From Sphingobacterium psychroaquaticum (lineage in GTDB: Bacteria > Bacteroidota > Bacteroidia > Sphingobacteriales > Sphingobacteriaceae): 64,000 bases of DNA. A program made the position numbers and the translations under genes. The notes below the pieces were generated by a model. That model was not told the DNA's origin and did no database searches. It saw nothing but the letters and a program-made list of their open reading frames with translations. Location of the stretch: positions 62,001-126,000 of the forward strand of contig NZ_FXAU01000001.1 in NCBI RefSeq assembly GCF_900177625.1, given 5' to 3'. Below, piece by piece: positions 1 to 9,407 of the stretch; position 1 is the stretch's first letter, and each line of letters begins with the position of its first letter.

Positions 1-788
1 AGTATAAGTATGAAGCAGCGCAAGCATCCGCCTCGATTCGAAAAGAAGAAGCTGAAATAAATGTCTTATCCAGTCAAAAGCAGATCCTGCAAGAAGAACA
101 TGAATCCTTGTTAAAATCAATATCGGCCAGTGAAGCCAATGTCAAGAAGCAGCAACTCGAATATGATCGTTACAAATACCTGTACAATGAGAAATCGGCT
201 ACCGCACAACAGCTCGAAGAGGTGGAAGCGAAGCTTGAAGTGTATAAAAGTGAGTTGGCCACATTGAATCATAAGCTGGAAGCATCGGCTGAGCGGGTGC
301 AGGATGTGGATGTTCAAAAGCGTGTTATTGGCGCCGAAAGAAATCGGCTGACAGCCGCCGCAGGACGGAAGCATCTCGATGTGGGGTATACGATTATTCG
401 GGCACCCTACGATGGGTTTATGGGCAAGCGAACTATCGAGGCCGGACAGATGGTTAATGCTGGCGAAGTTTTGGGTTTCATCGTGAATACGGAAACGCCC
501 GTTTGGGTAACGGCCAACTTTAAAGAAACACAATTACGCTATCTCGCAGTAGGCGATACCGTCGAAGTCGTTGCTGATGCATACCCCGATGAAATATTTC
601 AGGGAAAGATTATCTCGATTTCTCCGGCTACGGGCGCTTCTTTTTCGTTGCTTCCACCCGACAACTCAACGGGTAACTTTGTGAAGATTGTGCAGCGGGT
701 ACCCGTACGGATCGAGTTAGCGCATACCGTAGCCGTACATAAGTTGCGCTCCGGTATGAATGTGAATGTTTCGGTTCCTAAACAGTAA
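1..788 (+). CDS. HlyD/EmrA-type efflux adaptor, 5' truncated by window edge
   Basis: This is the C-terminal part of a periplasmic adaptor (membrane-fusion protein), which in this family links an inner-membrane pump to a TolC-like outer-membrane channel. The frame is open from base 3 with no stop, so the true start lies left of the window; the TTG at 108 is not a convincing start. About 110 charged, Glu/Lys/Gln-rich residues form the expected coiled-coil hairpin. They are followed by the returning lipoyl half (RAPYDGFMGKR, then GQMVNAGEVLGFIV) and the beta-barrel region (VWVTANFKETQL, VGDTVEV). The downstream MFS gene overlaps the 3' end by 23 bases, which matches the EmrA-EmrB arrangement. 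The exported substrate cannot be told from sequence. Confidence 0.85.
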   Translation, partial: YKYEAAQASASIRKEEAEINVLSSQKQILQEEHESLLKSISASEANVKKQQLEYDRYKYLYNEKSATAQQLEEVEAKLEVYKSELATLNHKLEASAERVQDVDVQKRVIGAERNRLTAAAGRKHLDVGYTIIRAPYDGFMGKRTIEAGQMVNAGEVLGFIVNTETPVWVTANFKETQLRYLAVGDTVEVVADAYPDEIFQGKIISISPATGASFSLLPPDNSTGNFVKIVQRVPVRIELAHTVAVHKLRSGMNVNVSVPKQ

Positions 789-2370
789 GTTCGTGAAAGG
801 CATATTTAAAAGTTGGGTGCCCGAATGGCTCATTAAACTGATTCTCTTCAGCGGACTCATGCCCAGTATGGTCTTGTTTTTCCTGCCGGGTGCCAATATC
901 CCGGTTACCGCTGGCTTTTATGGATGCCAACCTTCTGATGTACAGTTTTTGATTGTCCTCTTTTATGCCGGTTTTGTTGGCTTTTACGTCTTGGAAAGAC
1001 GGTTCTTCCAATATTTTCCTGTGAAGCAGTACTACATTATTTTCAATGTGCTACAAATCCTGAATTGCTTGTTTATGTATCATATTCGAGATATAGAATG
1101 GATATATGGCTTGCGCTTTTTTCAGGGTATGTTATTTGCATCCGCGGTTAACCTGTCTATTTCGATGATATTTTCACGCCTGAAAACAGAACAGGCAAAG
1201 GAGGGAAGTTATGCGGTCTTTTTTGGTCTTCTTCTCTGTAGTTCGCCGTTCAATACCTTTGTGACCGCCGACTTTATCGATTCCTTCAATTTTGATGAGA
1301 TATATCTCTACGCCGCGATTTCTTTTGTTCCTGGACTGCTGTTGATCCTGGTTACTATGAAATCTTTACGGCACATCAAACCCTATCCCTTGTATGCCCT
1401 GGACTGGCCGAGCTTTGTGCTGTACAGCCTCCTTATTGTGAGCTTCGGGTACATGATGGTTTATGGGCAGGAGGTCTATTGGTTTGCGGATAATCACATG
1501 CTTGTTGCACTGCTTTGCTGCATCACGCTGCTTGTTGTTTTTATCGTCCGACAAACAGGATTAAAACGAACCTATATCCATTTACACATTTTCAAAAGCC
1601 GAAAGTTTCTGTTGGGTTTATTGGTTTTATATGTGATGTACATCGAACGTTTTTCCCTCACCATAGCCAATCAATATTTTCAGCAACTGCTGCAACTTGA
1701 TCCTATTCATCTTTCCTATATACAGTGGTTTAATATCTTCGGAATCGTACTCGGCGTTGTCTTTTCTATGTACTGGATCTTAGCAAAAAAAGCCGTGAAA
1801 TGGATGTGGATTATGGGGTTCTGTTGTTTGCTCACCTTTCATCAGATTATGTTTTTTTCTTTCGAAAGTGACGGTAATGATTATTACTTCTTTTTGCCTT
1901 TAGTGATACATGGACTTGGTGTCGGATTAATTATGGTGCCGACGATATTATTTGTGATCTCCAGCGTACCTCCACATCTGGGTGGGGCAGCAGCGGCCGT
2001 TTGTTTGGCAATTCGATATTTAGGCTTTACAACGAGTATCGGAACACAAAATTTTTTCAAGCTATTTGAATCGGCTCGACATCAAGAAGCATTTGGAGAA
2101 CAGCTGCAGCGCAGTAACCCTATTTTTAAAGAATACCTGCAGCAGAGCGCAACTACTTTAGTAGATAAAGGATTGCAGTTTAAGGAAAAAGCTGCAGCGA
2201 TGAAACTCGTCGCGTTACGCGTCAGAAATGAATCTTTCGTGCGCTATGCGATGGATTATTATGAACTGATGTCCATCATCAGTATCTGTCTTTTGGTGCT
2301 TATCCTATTTTCACCGTCCATCAAGAACATGTACAAAAAACTAAAGGATAATTTGGTGTCACCCGCCTAG
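766..2370 (+). CDS. MFS transporter, DHA2/EmrB-like drug efflux pump
   Basis: This is a 534-residue integral membrane protein made almost entirely of hydrophobic segments, with roughly 14 helices, the size and layout of the DHA2 (EmrB) branch of the major facilitator superfamily. Segments such as LILFSGLMPSMVLFFLPG near the N-terminus and a long C-terminal helix (LMSIISICLLVLILF) are visible. It starts inside the end of the adaptor gene, so the pair is probably translationally coupled and works as a tripartite proton-driven efflux pump with an outer-membrane channel encoded elsewhere. A soluble stretch near residues 440-490 precedes the last helix, as in other Bacteroidota members. The substrate is not predictable. 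No clear terminator follows; the next 198 bases look non-coding. Confidence 0.85.
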   Translation: MFRFLNSKFVKGIFKSWVPEWLIKLILFSGLMPSMVLFFLPGANIPVTAGFYGCQPSDVQFLIVLFYAGFVGFYVLERRFFQYFPVKQYYIIFNVLQILNCLFMYHIRDIEWIYGLRFFQGMLFASAVNLSISMIFSRLKTEQAKEGSYAVFFGLLLCSSPFNTFVTADFIDSFNFDEIYLYAAISFVPGLLLILVTMKSLRHIKPYPLYALDWPSFVLYSLLIVSFGYMMVYGQEVYWFADNHMLVALLCCITLLVVFIVRQTGLKRTYIHLHIFKSRKFLLGLLVLYVMYIERFSLTIANQYFQQLLQLDPIHLSYIQWFNIFGIVLGVVFSMYWILAKKAVKWMWIMGFCCLLTFHQIMFFSFESDGNDYYFFLPLVIHGLGVGLIMVPTILFVISSVPPHLGGAAAAVCLAIRYLGFTTSIGTQNFFKLFESARHQEAFGEQLQRSNPIFKEYLQQSATTLVDKGLQFKEKAAAMKLVALRVRNESFVRYAMDYYELMSIISICLLVLILFSPSIKNMYKKLKDNLVSPA

Positions 2371-2568
2371 CGGACCGATCAAAGGTACGACGATTGTCAC
2401 TCGATGAAATAAGCTGAATGCGTGGGCTTACGCATTAAATTAATGTGAAGTTTTTCAGGTCATCTTGGTAAAGTAGAAACTCTTTTCTAATTTAGGTCTT
2501 CAAAATCGAAAACAATTCATAAGCTGGTTCTACGCTTGCGGTGTGAATTGACCGAGTTATGAAGCTGT

Positions 2569-3147
2569 ATGTCCGAATCAATACTTGTAGAAAATTTAAG
2601 GAAAGGTAGCCAAGAAGGGTTTGTGGCGGTCTATCATTATTTTTATAAGCCATTGAATTTCTTTGTTTTACGTTATTTAAAAAATGCAGAACAAGCAGAG
2701 GAAATATTAGCGGATGTGTTTATGAAAGTGTGGACACGACGTACAGATTTTGAATCAGCGGAAAGCCTTCGTGCCTTTTTATATATAGCGGCCAAGCACG
2801 CCAGTTTAAATGCTATTCGTGACCAAAAGAAAGATTTTTTGTCTATTCCTGTTACAGAAATCCAAGAACTTTTGAGCGAAGACAGTGATGTATTCACGAA
2901 GATGGTACATGTCGAACTCATCCAAGCGATCTTTATGGAAGCAGAGCGGCTCCCGGAACGACAGAAAGAGGTATTTAAAATGACGTATCAGGAAGATAAA
3001 ACGGTCGATGAGATAGCGGAAGCTTTGGCGATCAGCCCAGATGCGGTGTATACCAATCGTTCCAGAGCTGTAAGTACTTTACGTCACCTCCTGAAAGCTA
3101 AGAATGCCCTGCTATTTACGGCCTTTTTATACCTCCTCCAAAGATAG
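2569..3147 (+). CDS. ECF RNA polymerase sigma factor (FecI-like)
   Basis: This 192-residue protein has the two-domain layout of an extracytoplasmic-function sigma-70 factor. Region 2 spans about residues 10-80, with YHYFYKPLNFFVLRYLKN and AEEILADVFMKVWTRR for -10 recognition and core binding. Region 4 spans about 125-180, with LPERQKEVFKMTYQE and a helix-turn-helix at TVDEIAEALAISPDAVYTN. It is followed by a FecR-type anti-sigma gene and then a SusC gene carrying an STN signalling domain, the standard trio in which substrate binding at the outer membrane releases the sigma factor. It probably transcribes the SusCD-phosphatase operon downstream. The C-terminus ends in a short hydrophobic tail (LLFTAFLYLL), which is common in Bacteroidota members. 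Confidence 0.93.
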   Translation: MSESILVENLRKGSQEGFVAVYHYFYKPLNFFVLRYLKNAEQAEEILADVFMKVWTRRTDFESAESLRAFLYIAAKHASLNAIRDQKKDFLSIPVTEIQELLSEDSDVFTKMVHVELIQAIFMEAERLPERQKEVFKMTYQEDKTVDEIAEALAISPDAVYTNRSRAVSTLRHLLKAKNALLFTAFLYLLQR

Positions 3148-3283
3148 TTTCCTCGTTGATTTTCTTCTCTTTTTAATTTTATTTAACTGTTTATTAGTGT
3201 TTTATATTTAATTGTATTTTTTCTTGTAAGATTTGGGAAAGATTGGTGTTTCTATTATCAAAATTAACTACGCCAATTCTTAC

Positions 3284-4462
3284 ATGTTAACAATAGAATA
3301 TACAGTTCAGCTGTTAAAAGCCTATGTGGAGGGAAGGATTCATCCGGATACGCATATAGAACTTTGTCAGCTTTTTGAACAGCATCCGGAACTTTTCGTA
3401 CAGGTTGATCGACTCACCGATCCCACGCACTTAGAGGCGGTGTTGTTGGACTACAAACAGCTATATACACCAGCCTATCGGAAGCAAGAGCAACGTGTGC
3501 TCGATCGCATTTTTACACAAATAAATGAGGAGCAGGTTGTCCGCTATAAAAAACGGAAGCGCCTTTTTGTTCGCTATGCCGCAGCGGCGTCCGTCGTTTT
3601 TGTCCTGGGGGTAGGCCTCTGGAAATTCACGTATAAACCGACGTATACCGAAGCGCAAGTATTGGAAAAAGCGCAGGATTTTATTCCGGGAGGAAATCGA
3701 GCCACATTGACCACTTCAGACGGTACGCGCTTAGATCTGAATGAAGAGCACATAGGTATCGTTATGGGGGGAGATATCAAATATGATGATGGCTCTGTGC
3801 TACTGGCTGACACGGAGAGCAAGGCTACTTTCCTAACGCTATCTACGCCTAAAGGAGGGCAATATCAAGTTGTACTTTCTGATGGAACGAAGGTCTGGTT
3901 AAATGCGGCCAGCAGTTTACGCTATCCTAAAGTATTTGGAACGCAGCAACGGATGGTGTTTGTGGAAGGAGAGGCCTATTTTGAGGTGGCAAAAAATAAA
4001 CAGAAACCATTTGTGGTGCAGACCGATAAGGAGAAAGTGGAGGTGTTGGGGACACATTTTAATGTGAATTCATACACCGAGGAGAAAGAGTCTAAGGTTT
4101 CGTTGATAGAGGGACGTGTGAAAGTCTCAGTTGATGGTATGCGAGAAACATTGCTAGATCCCGGACATCAGAGTGTGGTGAGCGGGCAGCGGATCCGGGT
4201 GCAGGAGTTTAATGTTGAGGAGAGCATGGCGTGGAAGAATGGTGAGTTTATGTTTAATAATGAAAATTTGGGAACTGCCTTGCGACAAGTAGAGCGGTGG
4301 TATGACGTCGATATCCAGGTAGACCCGCAACTCGCACAGATCAACCTATGGGGAACCGTCTCTCGGATGGAAACCTTTGATAAAGTGTTGAAAGTAATAA
4401 AAATGACAGATGACAATATTAAAATTAAGCTCGACGGGAGGCGAGTAAGGCTTATGAAATAG
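3284..4462 (+). CDS. FecR-family anti-sigma factor
   Basis: This inner-membrane anti-sigma protein is predicted to hold the preceding ECF sigma factor and respond to the STN domain of the SusC receptor. The cytoplasmic N-terminus (about 90 residues) is followed by one membrane helix near residues 93-112 (YAAAASVVFVLGVGLWKF). The periplasmic FecR domain covers roughly residues 170-300, with TPKGGQYQVVLSDGTKVWLN and GEAYFEVAKNKQKPFVVQT, the family hallmark. The last 70 residues match the usual DUF4974 tail (WKNGEFMFNNENLGTALRQ). The ATG at 3284 (392 residues) is preferred over an in-frame TTG 51 bases upstream because MLTIEYTVQLL looks like a normal start and the upstream residues do not. Confidence 0.92.
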   Translation: MLTIEYTVQLLKAYVEGRIHPDTHIELCQLFEQHPELFVQVDRLTDPTHLEAVLLDYKQLYTPAYRKQEQRVLDRIFTQINEEQVVRYKKRKRLFVRYAAAASVVFVLGVGLWKFTYKPTYTEAQVLEKAQDFIPGGNRATLTTSDGTRLDLNEEHIGIVMGGDIKYDDGSVLLADTESKATFLTLSTPKGGQYQVVLSDGTKVWLNAASSLRYPKVFGTQQRMVFVEGEAYFEVAKNKQKPFVVQTDKEKVEVLGTHFNVNSYTEEKESKVSLIEGRVKVSVDGMRETLLDPGHQSVVSGQRIRVQEFNVEESMAWKNGEFMFNNENLGTALRQVERWYDVDIQVDPQLAQINLWGTVSRMETFDKVLKVIKMTDDNIKIKLDGRRVRLMK

Positions 4463-4498
4463 AGATATACTTTCTACTGATTCGTAAGGCTTAAAAAT

Positions 4499-4524
4499 GC
4501 CGAGAAAGGTGGTGCTTTCCCGGC
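4499..4524 (+). promoter_or_regulatory. Stem-loop in the leader between fecR and susC
   Basis: A 10-bp stem with one mismatch (GCCGAGAAAG at 4499-4508 pairing with CTTTCCCGGC at 4515-4524) and a six-base loop lies 65 bases upstream of the susC start. It has no T-run on the plus strand, so it is not a plain terminator. It may set the stability or relative expression of susC mRNA. The second SusCD locus has a stem-loop in the equivalent place. Confidence 0.45.
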
Positions 4525-4589
4525 GGTCGGTTCGGAATCAAAAAAACGTGTGTTATTGTTTATTAATTATACTAAACCAATCAAAAATA

Positions 4590-7500
4590 ATGAAAATTTG
4601 TAAATACCTCATTATGTTAAAAATGATTGTTGCGCTGGTTATTATAACGGCCAGTCAGCTCCAAGCGGGGACTTTTGCACAAACGGTGAGCATGAAGAAA
4701 AAAAACAGCCCCTTAGTCGATGTCTTTCGCGAAATAAAAAAACAAACGGGATACACTGTCCTGTGCAAATCAGATATTATCAAAAATACACCCAACGTGA
4801 CGGTGAACTTTGATAATACGGGCTTAGATAAAGCCCTTGCCACGTTGCTTCAACCACATGGCCTTGTCTATATGGTCGATGGAAAGTCTATCGTTGTGAA
4901 GGCGGGTGGAAAGAAAATCGAAAGTCCAAAGGAACAAAAAAATGCCACCACAGAAGTTGTTGTGGAGCAGCGTGGTGTGCATGGGCAGGTTACCGACGGA
5001 CAAGGTAAGGCATTGGCCGGCGTTACGGTTACGGTGCAAGGAAAAAAAACGTCTGCAGCAACGAATGAGCAAGGACAGTTTACAATTCTTGCCGATCGGG
5101 ATGATGTGTTGGTATTTAGCTTGGTAGGTTATGAGAAGAAAGAAGTTGCAGCAAATACGAATACGGTTAATGTTAGCTTGAAAGCAGTAGAATACGATTT
5201 GGAAGAAGTAATCGTAACAGGTTACGGAACCTTTAAGAAATCTGAATATACAGGTTCTGCTTCTACGATTAAAGCGGAGCGCATGACAGATCTGCCTGCG
5301 GTAGATTTTTCGACCATGTTGCAAGGTAATGCGCCAGGTGTGCAGGTAAATTCACTTTCTGGACAGCCAGGTGGGTCGACGGATATCCGTATTCGCGGTA
5401 TGGGGTCTATCAATGCTTCCAACCAACCGCTCTATGTGATCGACGGGGTGCCGGTGATGTCTGGGAACATTGCATCTAGCTCGTCTAATAATGCAGGTTT
5501 TGATGTTATGTCTACCCTGAACACGTCTGATATCGAGACAATTACAGTTATCAAAGATGCTGCAGCCGCTTCGTTATATGGATCGCGTGCAGCTAACGGG
5601 GTGATCTTGATTACCACAAAAAGTGGTAAAGCTGGAAAACCTGTGTTTTCTATTAAGGGAGATTACGGGTTATCGAGCCAAGCAACCGATTTTAGAGAAG
5701 TGATGAGCGGTCCACAGCGACGCGAAATGCTCCTAGAAGGCTTGCGCAACAAAGCACGCTATATTGATAAGGAAACGGACGAAGCAAAGATTGAAAAATT
5801 TGCGGCAGATAATATTGATAAATATGCACCAGAGCCTTGGAGCGGCTGGGCAGATTGGAAAAAAGAACTGTTTCGTTCGAGCTCACCATTCAAAAATGTT
5901 GATTTCTCGGTATCGGGTGGAGATAGTAAGTTATCATACTACAACTCGTTGTCGTATATGAATCAGACCGGTTTATCGTATCAGTCCGATTTCGAGCGCC
6001 TATCGGGTCGTTTGAACATCAAGTACAAGATGAGTGACAAAGTGGAGGTCGGTGCGAATATCTTATACTCTACTGTAGAGCAGGATGTGAATGCTGAAGG
6101 AGGAACCTATACGTCACCAATTTATGCTACACGCCATAAAGTAACCGCTTCGGAACCGGTTTATAATGAGGATGGCTCATTCTTTACAGGTTTCTTCTCC
6201 AACGGTGCGAGAAACCCGAAAGCGGCCTCTATGTACAATTACCGTAAGGAGAAAGCGAACCGCTCTTTTAATACCATTTTTGCAAACTATAAGTTTATCG
6301 ATGGTTTGGTGTTCAATACGACTTTTAGCGTAGACAATACCACATCCAAATACAATTCATGGGCAGATCGTCGTTCTTCGGATGGCGAGAAACAAAACGG
6401 TTCGTTGACGTCTAGCTACAAGCAGTATAACCAAATTGTGTGGAAAAATAGCTTGACATACAACAAGACTTTCAAGGATTTACACCACTTCGATGTACTC
6501 GCGGGGTATGAGGTGAATAAATATGTGCGTGATGACCTATCGGGCGCTAAAGATAACTTCCCTTCCGATGATAAGATCGTGATGTCTAATGGATCGGTGT
6601 TAACAGATCTGTCTGGATCGGTCTCGGAATGGCGTTTACTGTCGTACTTATCACGTGCAAACTACAATTACGATAATAAGTATTTTGTTGGGGCGAGTAT
6701 TCGTAGAGATGGTAGTTCTAGGCTACATAGCGATAGTCGTTGGGGTAATTTCTGGTCACTTTCAGGGGCTTGGAAACTATCGAACGAAGCATTCATGAAA
6801 TCGATCGATGGCATCGTTTCTGATGCCAAAATCCGCGTGTCATACGGTACGAACGGTACATTGCCAAGTAGTTTTTATACCTACATGGATTTGACGGGCT
6901 TTGGTTATCCGTACGGTGGAAATCCAGGGATTCGGGAAACGCAGATTGGAAATCCTAATTTGAAATGGGAGAAACAGAACAACACCAATGTTGGGGTTGA
7001 TTTCAGATTGTTGAAACGCTTGGATGTTACCTTCGAATGGTACAACAGGAAATCTTCTGACTTGTTGAATGATATGCCAACGTCATATAGTACAGGATTC
7101 TCTTCGTATCTATCCAATATCGGTGCTATTCGTAACCGCGGTATCGAGTTAGATTTGAATGCGGATATCTTGCGCAATAAGGACTTCACTTGGACGGCCG
7201 GACTTAATTTCGGTATGAACAGAAATAAAACAATTTCATTGGCTGATGGTAGCAACGAGTTGCGCGACGGTACCTTGATTCACCGTGTGGGACAACCTTG
7301 GTACAGTTACTATCTGGTGGAATTTGCCGGTATAAATAAAGAATCTGGTGTTCCGCAGTATTTCATCAATGATCCAAATGATATGGATTCGCGCGCAATT
7401 ACGGAAGATTACACCAAAGCGAACCGTATTTTATACAAAAGTGTAGATGCTAAATTACTAGGTGGCTTTACCAATGCATTTAAGTACAAATTTATGGACC

Positions 7501-7937
7501 TGAACTTTACGTGGACTTATTCATTGGGCGGTTATTCGTATGATTATGGTGCGAGTAAAACAGAGTTAGCAGGCAAGACAGGATACGATAATATTCCGCA
7601 ATATTATGAAAGAAGATGGCAGAAGCCGGGTGATGAGACTGATATCGAGAAATTTATGGTGGGTAACTCATATGATATGAGTAGCGTGGCGAATACGCGT
7701 CGCGTGCACTCTACCGATCATATTCGTTTGAAGAATATCACATTTGGTATTGCTGTTCCTCAGCATATCTCGCGTCGCTTAGGCGTGAATAATATTCGTG
7801 CATATTGCGCAGGGATAAATATGTTGACTTTTGCAGCGTATAAAAATTATGATCCTGAAATACCGGTTGATGGTAGTGTTTATTTTGAATCACCGAAACT
7901 GAAAACAGTAACTTTTGGATTAGATATCAAGTTCTAA
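4590..7937 (+). CDS. SusC/RagA-type TonB-linked outer membrane transporter with STN domain
   Basis: This outer-membrane, TonB-powered importer works with a SusD lipoprotein. The ATG at 4590 gives 1115 residues and a signal peptide (YLIMLKMIVALVIITASQLQ); the longer in-frame start at 4497 falls inside a stem-loop and adds an unlikely N-terminus. Next come an STN domain (about residues 35-105, ending GLVYMVDGKSIVVKAG) for talking to the FecR protein and a carboxypeptidase-regulatory-like domain (about 128-210). The plug carries the family signature AAAASLYGSRAANGVILITT, and the beta barrel ends in an aromatic residue (TFGLDIKF). It lies 127 bases after fecR and 2 bases before susD. The STN domain implies control by the adjacent sigma/anti-sigma pair. 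The cargo is unknown. Confidence 0.94.
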   Translation: MKICKYLIMLKMIVALVIITASQLQAGTFAQTVSMKKKNSPLVDVFREIKKQTGYTVLCKSDIIKNTPNVTVNFDNTGLDKALATLLQPHGLVYMVDGKSIVVKAGGKKIESPKEQKNATTEVVVEQRGVHGQVTDGQGKALAGVTVTVQGKKTSAATNEQGQFTILADRDDVLVFSLVGYEKKEVAANTNTVNVSLKAVEYDLEEVIVTGYGTFKKSEYTGSASTIKAERMTDLPAVDFSTMLQGNAPGVQVNSLSGQPGGSTDIRIRGMGSINASNQPLYVIDGVPVMSGNIASSSSNNAGFDVMSTLNTSDIETITVIKDAAAASLYGSRAANGVILITTKSGKAGKPVFSIKGDYGLSSQATDFREVMSGPQRREMLLEGLRNKARYIDKETDEAKIEKFAADNIDKYAPEPWSGWADWKKELFRSSSPFKNVDFSVSGGDSKLSYYNSLSYMNQTGLSYQSDFERLSGRLNIKYKMSDKVEVGANILYSTVEQDVNAEGGTYTSPIYATRHKVTASEPVYNEDGSFFTGFFSNGARNPKAASMYNYRKEKANRSFNTIFANYKFIDGLVFNTTFSVDNTTSKYNSWADRRSSDGEKQNGSLTSSYKQYNQIVWKNSLTYNKTFKDLHHFDVLAGYEVNKYVRDDLSGAKDNFPSDDKIVMSNGSVLTDLSGSVSEWRLLSYLSRANYNYDNKYFVGASIRRDGSSRLHSDSRWGNFWSLSGAWKLSNEAFMKSIDGIVSDAKIRVSYGTNGTLPSSFYTYMDLTGFGYPYGGNPGIRETQIGNPNLKWEKQNNTNVGVDFRLLKRLDVTFEWYNRKSSDLLNDMPTSYSTGFSSYLSNIGAIRNRGIELDLNADILRNKDFTWTAGLNFGMNRNKTISLADGSNELRDGTLIHRVGQPWYSYYLVEFAGINKESGVPQYFINDPNDMDSRAITEDYTKANRILYKSVDAKLLGGFTNAFKYKFMDLNFTWTYSLGGYSYDYGASKTELAGKTGYDNIPQYYERRWQKPGDETDIEKFMVGNSYDMSSVANTRRVHSTDHIRLKNITFGIAVPQHISRRLGVNNIRAYCAGINMLTFAAYKNYDPEIPVDGSVYFESPKLKTVTFGLDIKF

Positions 7938-7939
7938 AT

Positions 7940-9406
7940 ATGAAAATAACGATGAAGTATATATATTCAATAGCAGTTGCAGCCGGATTATTATTGACCG
8001 GATGTGGCGACGAATGGTTAGAAAAAGCACAGCCGAGTACATCCACGGAAAGTTCACAGGCGATTAAGTCGGCTCGGGATGCACAGTATGCGTTAAATGG
8101 GATTTACGATATATTACGTGGAAGTGAGTATTATGGTGCACGTATGACGTATTATGGTGATGTGACAGGCGAGGACATGTTGGCGAACGGCGATACGAAG
8201 CGTGCCGCAAAGTTTTACTTGTTCGAATATAACAAAGACAATGCACCCTCATCTTTGTGGTATCAACCTTATCGTGCTTTACGTGCGGCAAATGGTATTA
8301 TCGCGTTTGTCGATGGTCTGGCAACAGACGCCTTGACGCCAGAGTTAAAGGATATCAAAGGACAAGCCTTAACACTCAGAGCGATGGCACATTTTGATTT
8401 GGTTAAAGTTTACGGTGCACCTTACACCAAGGATAACGGTGCTTCTTTAGGTGTTCCAATCGAACTTGAGAAACATAATTCTGCCAGTAAACCAGCTCGA
8501 AATACAGTAAAAGAGGTGTACAATCAGGTGATCTTAGATCTTGAGAATGCAAGTACACTGTTGAGCGCCGCAAAAAACGATGGTAAATTAAACAAATTTG
8601 CTGCGCAACAATTGTTGGCGAGAGCTTATCTGTATACAGGACAAGATCTAAAAGCTTTTGATACGGCTAGCAAAATGATCGATGAAGCCGCAACAGCGAA
8701 AACGACAACCAAAGGGCAGTATATTCTATGGAAAAACGATGAGTATAGCAGTGTTTGGTCCAAGGATTTCACCAATGAAATTCTTTTTCAGTTGTCTATT
8801 GTGAAAACCGAGAGCGGACCAGGGAAGGATGGAATTGGTTATTTGATGTGGCGTCAAGGGTATGATGATATTGTGCTGTCGGATGATTATATGAGTCTTT
8901 TAAATGCTGACCCAAGTGATATTCGCTTAAAAATAATCACGAAGTACACGAACAGTAAAAAAGTTGATTTTTATTATTTGAATAAATATCCTGGAAACAC
9001 AGCAAATGGAGAAACAGCAGAGCAAGCGGATATCCCTGTGTTGCGTCTTTCAGAAGCTTACCTGATTGCGGCCGAAGCGGCTGTTAAGTTATCCAATAAT
9101 ACCAATGCGCTTAAATACCTGAACGCTATTGTGACGCGTGCAAATCCAGCGAAATCAGTAACAGGAACAGTAACCTTGGATCGTGTGATGCAAGAACGTC
9201 GCCGCGAGCTGGTTGGTGAAGGGCACCGTTTGTTCGACGTGACACGTAATAACCTACGTGTAGAACGTAAAGGAGCTTTCCATGTGTCGCCATCCCTACG
9301 TCCAGAAACGAAATCGTTCGATCGTACGTTCTTTAAGACGTTAATGGCTATACCGCGTGCAGAGATTGATGTAAATAAAAATATCTTACAAAACGACGGT
9401 TACTAA
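7940..9406 (+). CDS. SusD/RagB-family nutrient-binding lipoprotein
   Basis: This 488-residue surface lipoprotein is the lid of the SusC barrel in SusCD pairs. The N-terminus is a lipoprotein signal (AVAAGLLLTGCGDEW) with a clear lipobox. SusD features are the early ARDAQYALNGIYD helix, GQALTLRAMAHFDLVKVYG with YTKDNGASLGVPI, the TPR-like helices NKFAAQQLLARAYLYTGQ, and the C-terminal LSEAYLIAAEAAVK and RRRELVGEGHRLFDVTRNN. The gene begins two bases after the susC stop, and the metallophosphatase gene follows after one base, so the three are one translational unit. The substrate is unknown; the phosphatase neighbour suggests a phosphorylated ligand. Confidence 0.93.
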   Translation: MKITMKYIYSIAVAAGLLLTGCGDEWLEKAQPSTSTESSQAIKSARDAQYALNGIYDILRGSEYYGARMTYYGDVTGEDMLANGDTKRAAKFYLFEYNKDNAPSSLWYQPYRALRAANGIIAFVDGLATDALTPELKDIKGQALTLRAMAHFDLVKVYGAPYTKDNGASLGVPIELEKHNSASKPARNTVKEVYNQVILDLENASTLLSAAKNDGKLNKFAAQQLLARAYLYTGQDLKAFDTASKMIDEAATAKTTTKGQYILWKNDEYSSVWSKDFTNEILFQLSIVKTESGPGKDGIGYLMWRQGYDDIVLSDDYMSLLNADPSDIRLKIITKYTNSKKVDFYYLNKYPGNTANGETAEQADIPVLRLSEAYLIAAEAAVKLSNNTNALKYLNAIVTRANPAKSVTGTVTLDRVMQERRRELVGEGHRLFDVTRNNLRVERKGAFHVSPSLRPETKSFDRTFFKTLMAIPRAEIDVNKNILQNDGY

Positions 9407-9407
9407 T

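Noticed and set aside
4824..5324. A 166-codon minus-strand frame inside the first susC gene.
   Set aside because: It is the opposite-strand shadow of conserved susC sequence, with Cys/Arg-rich composition and no family match.
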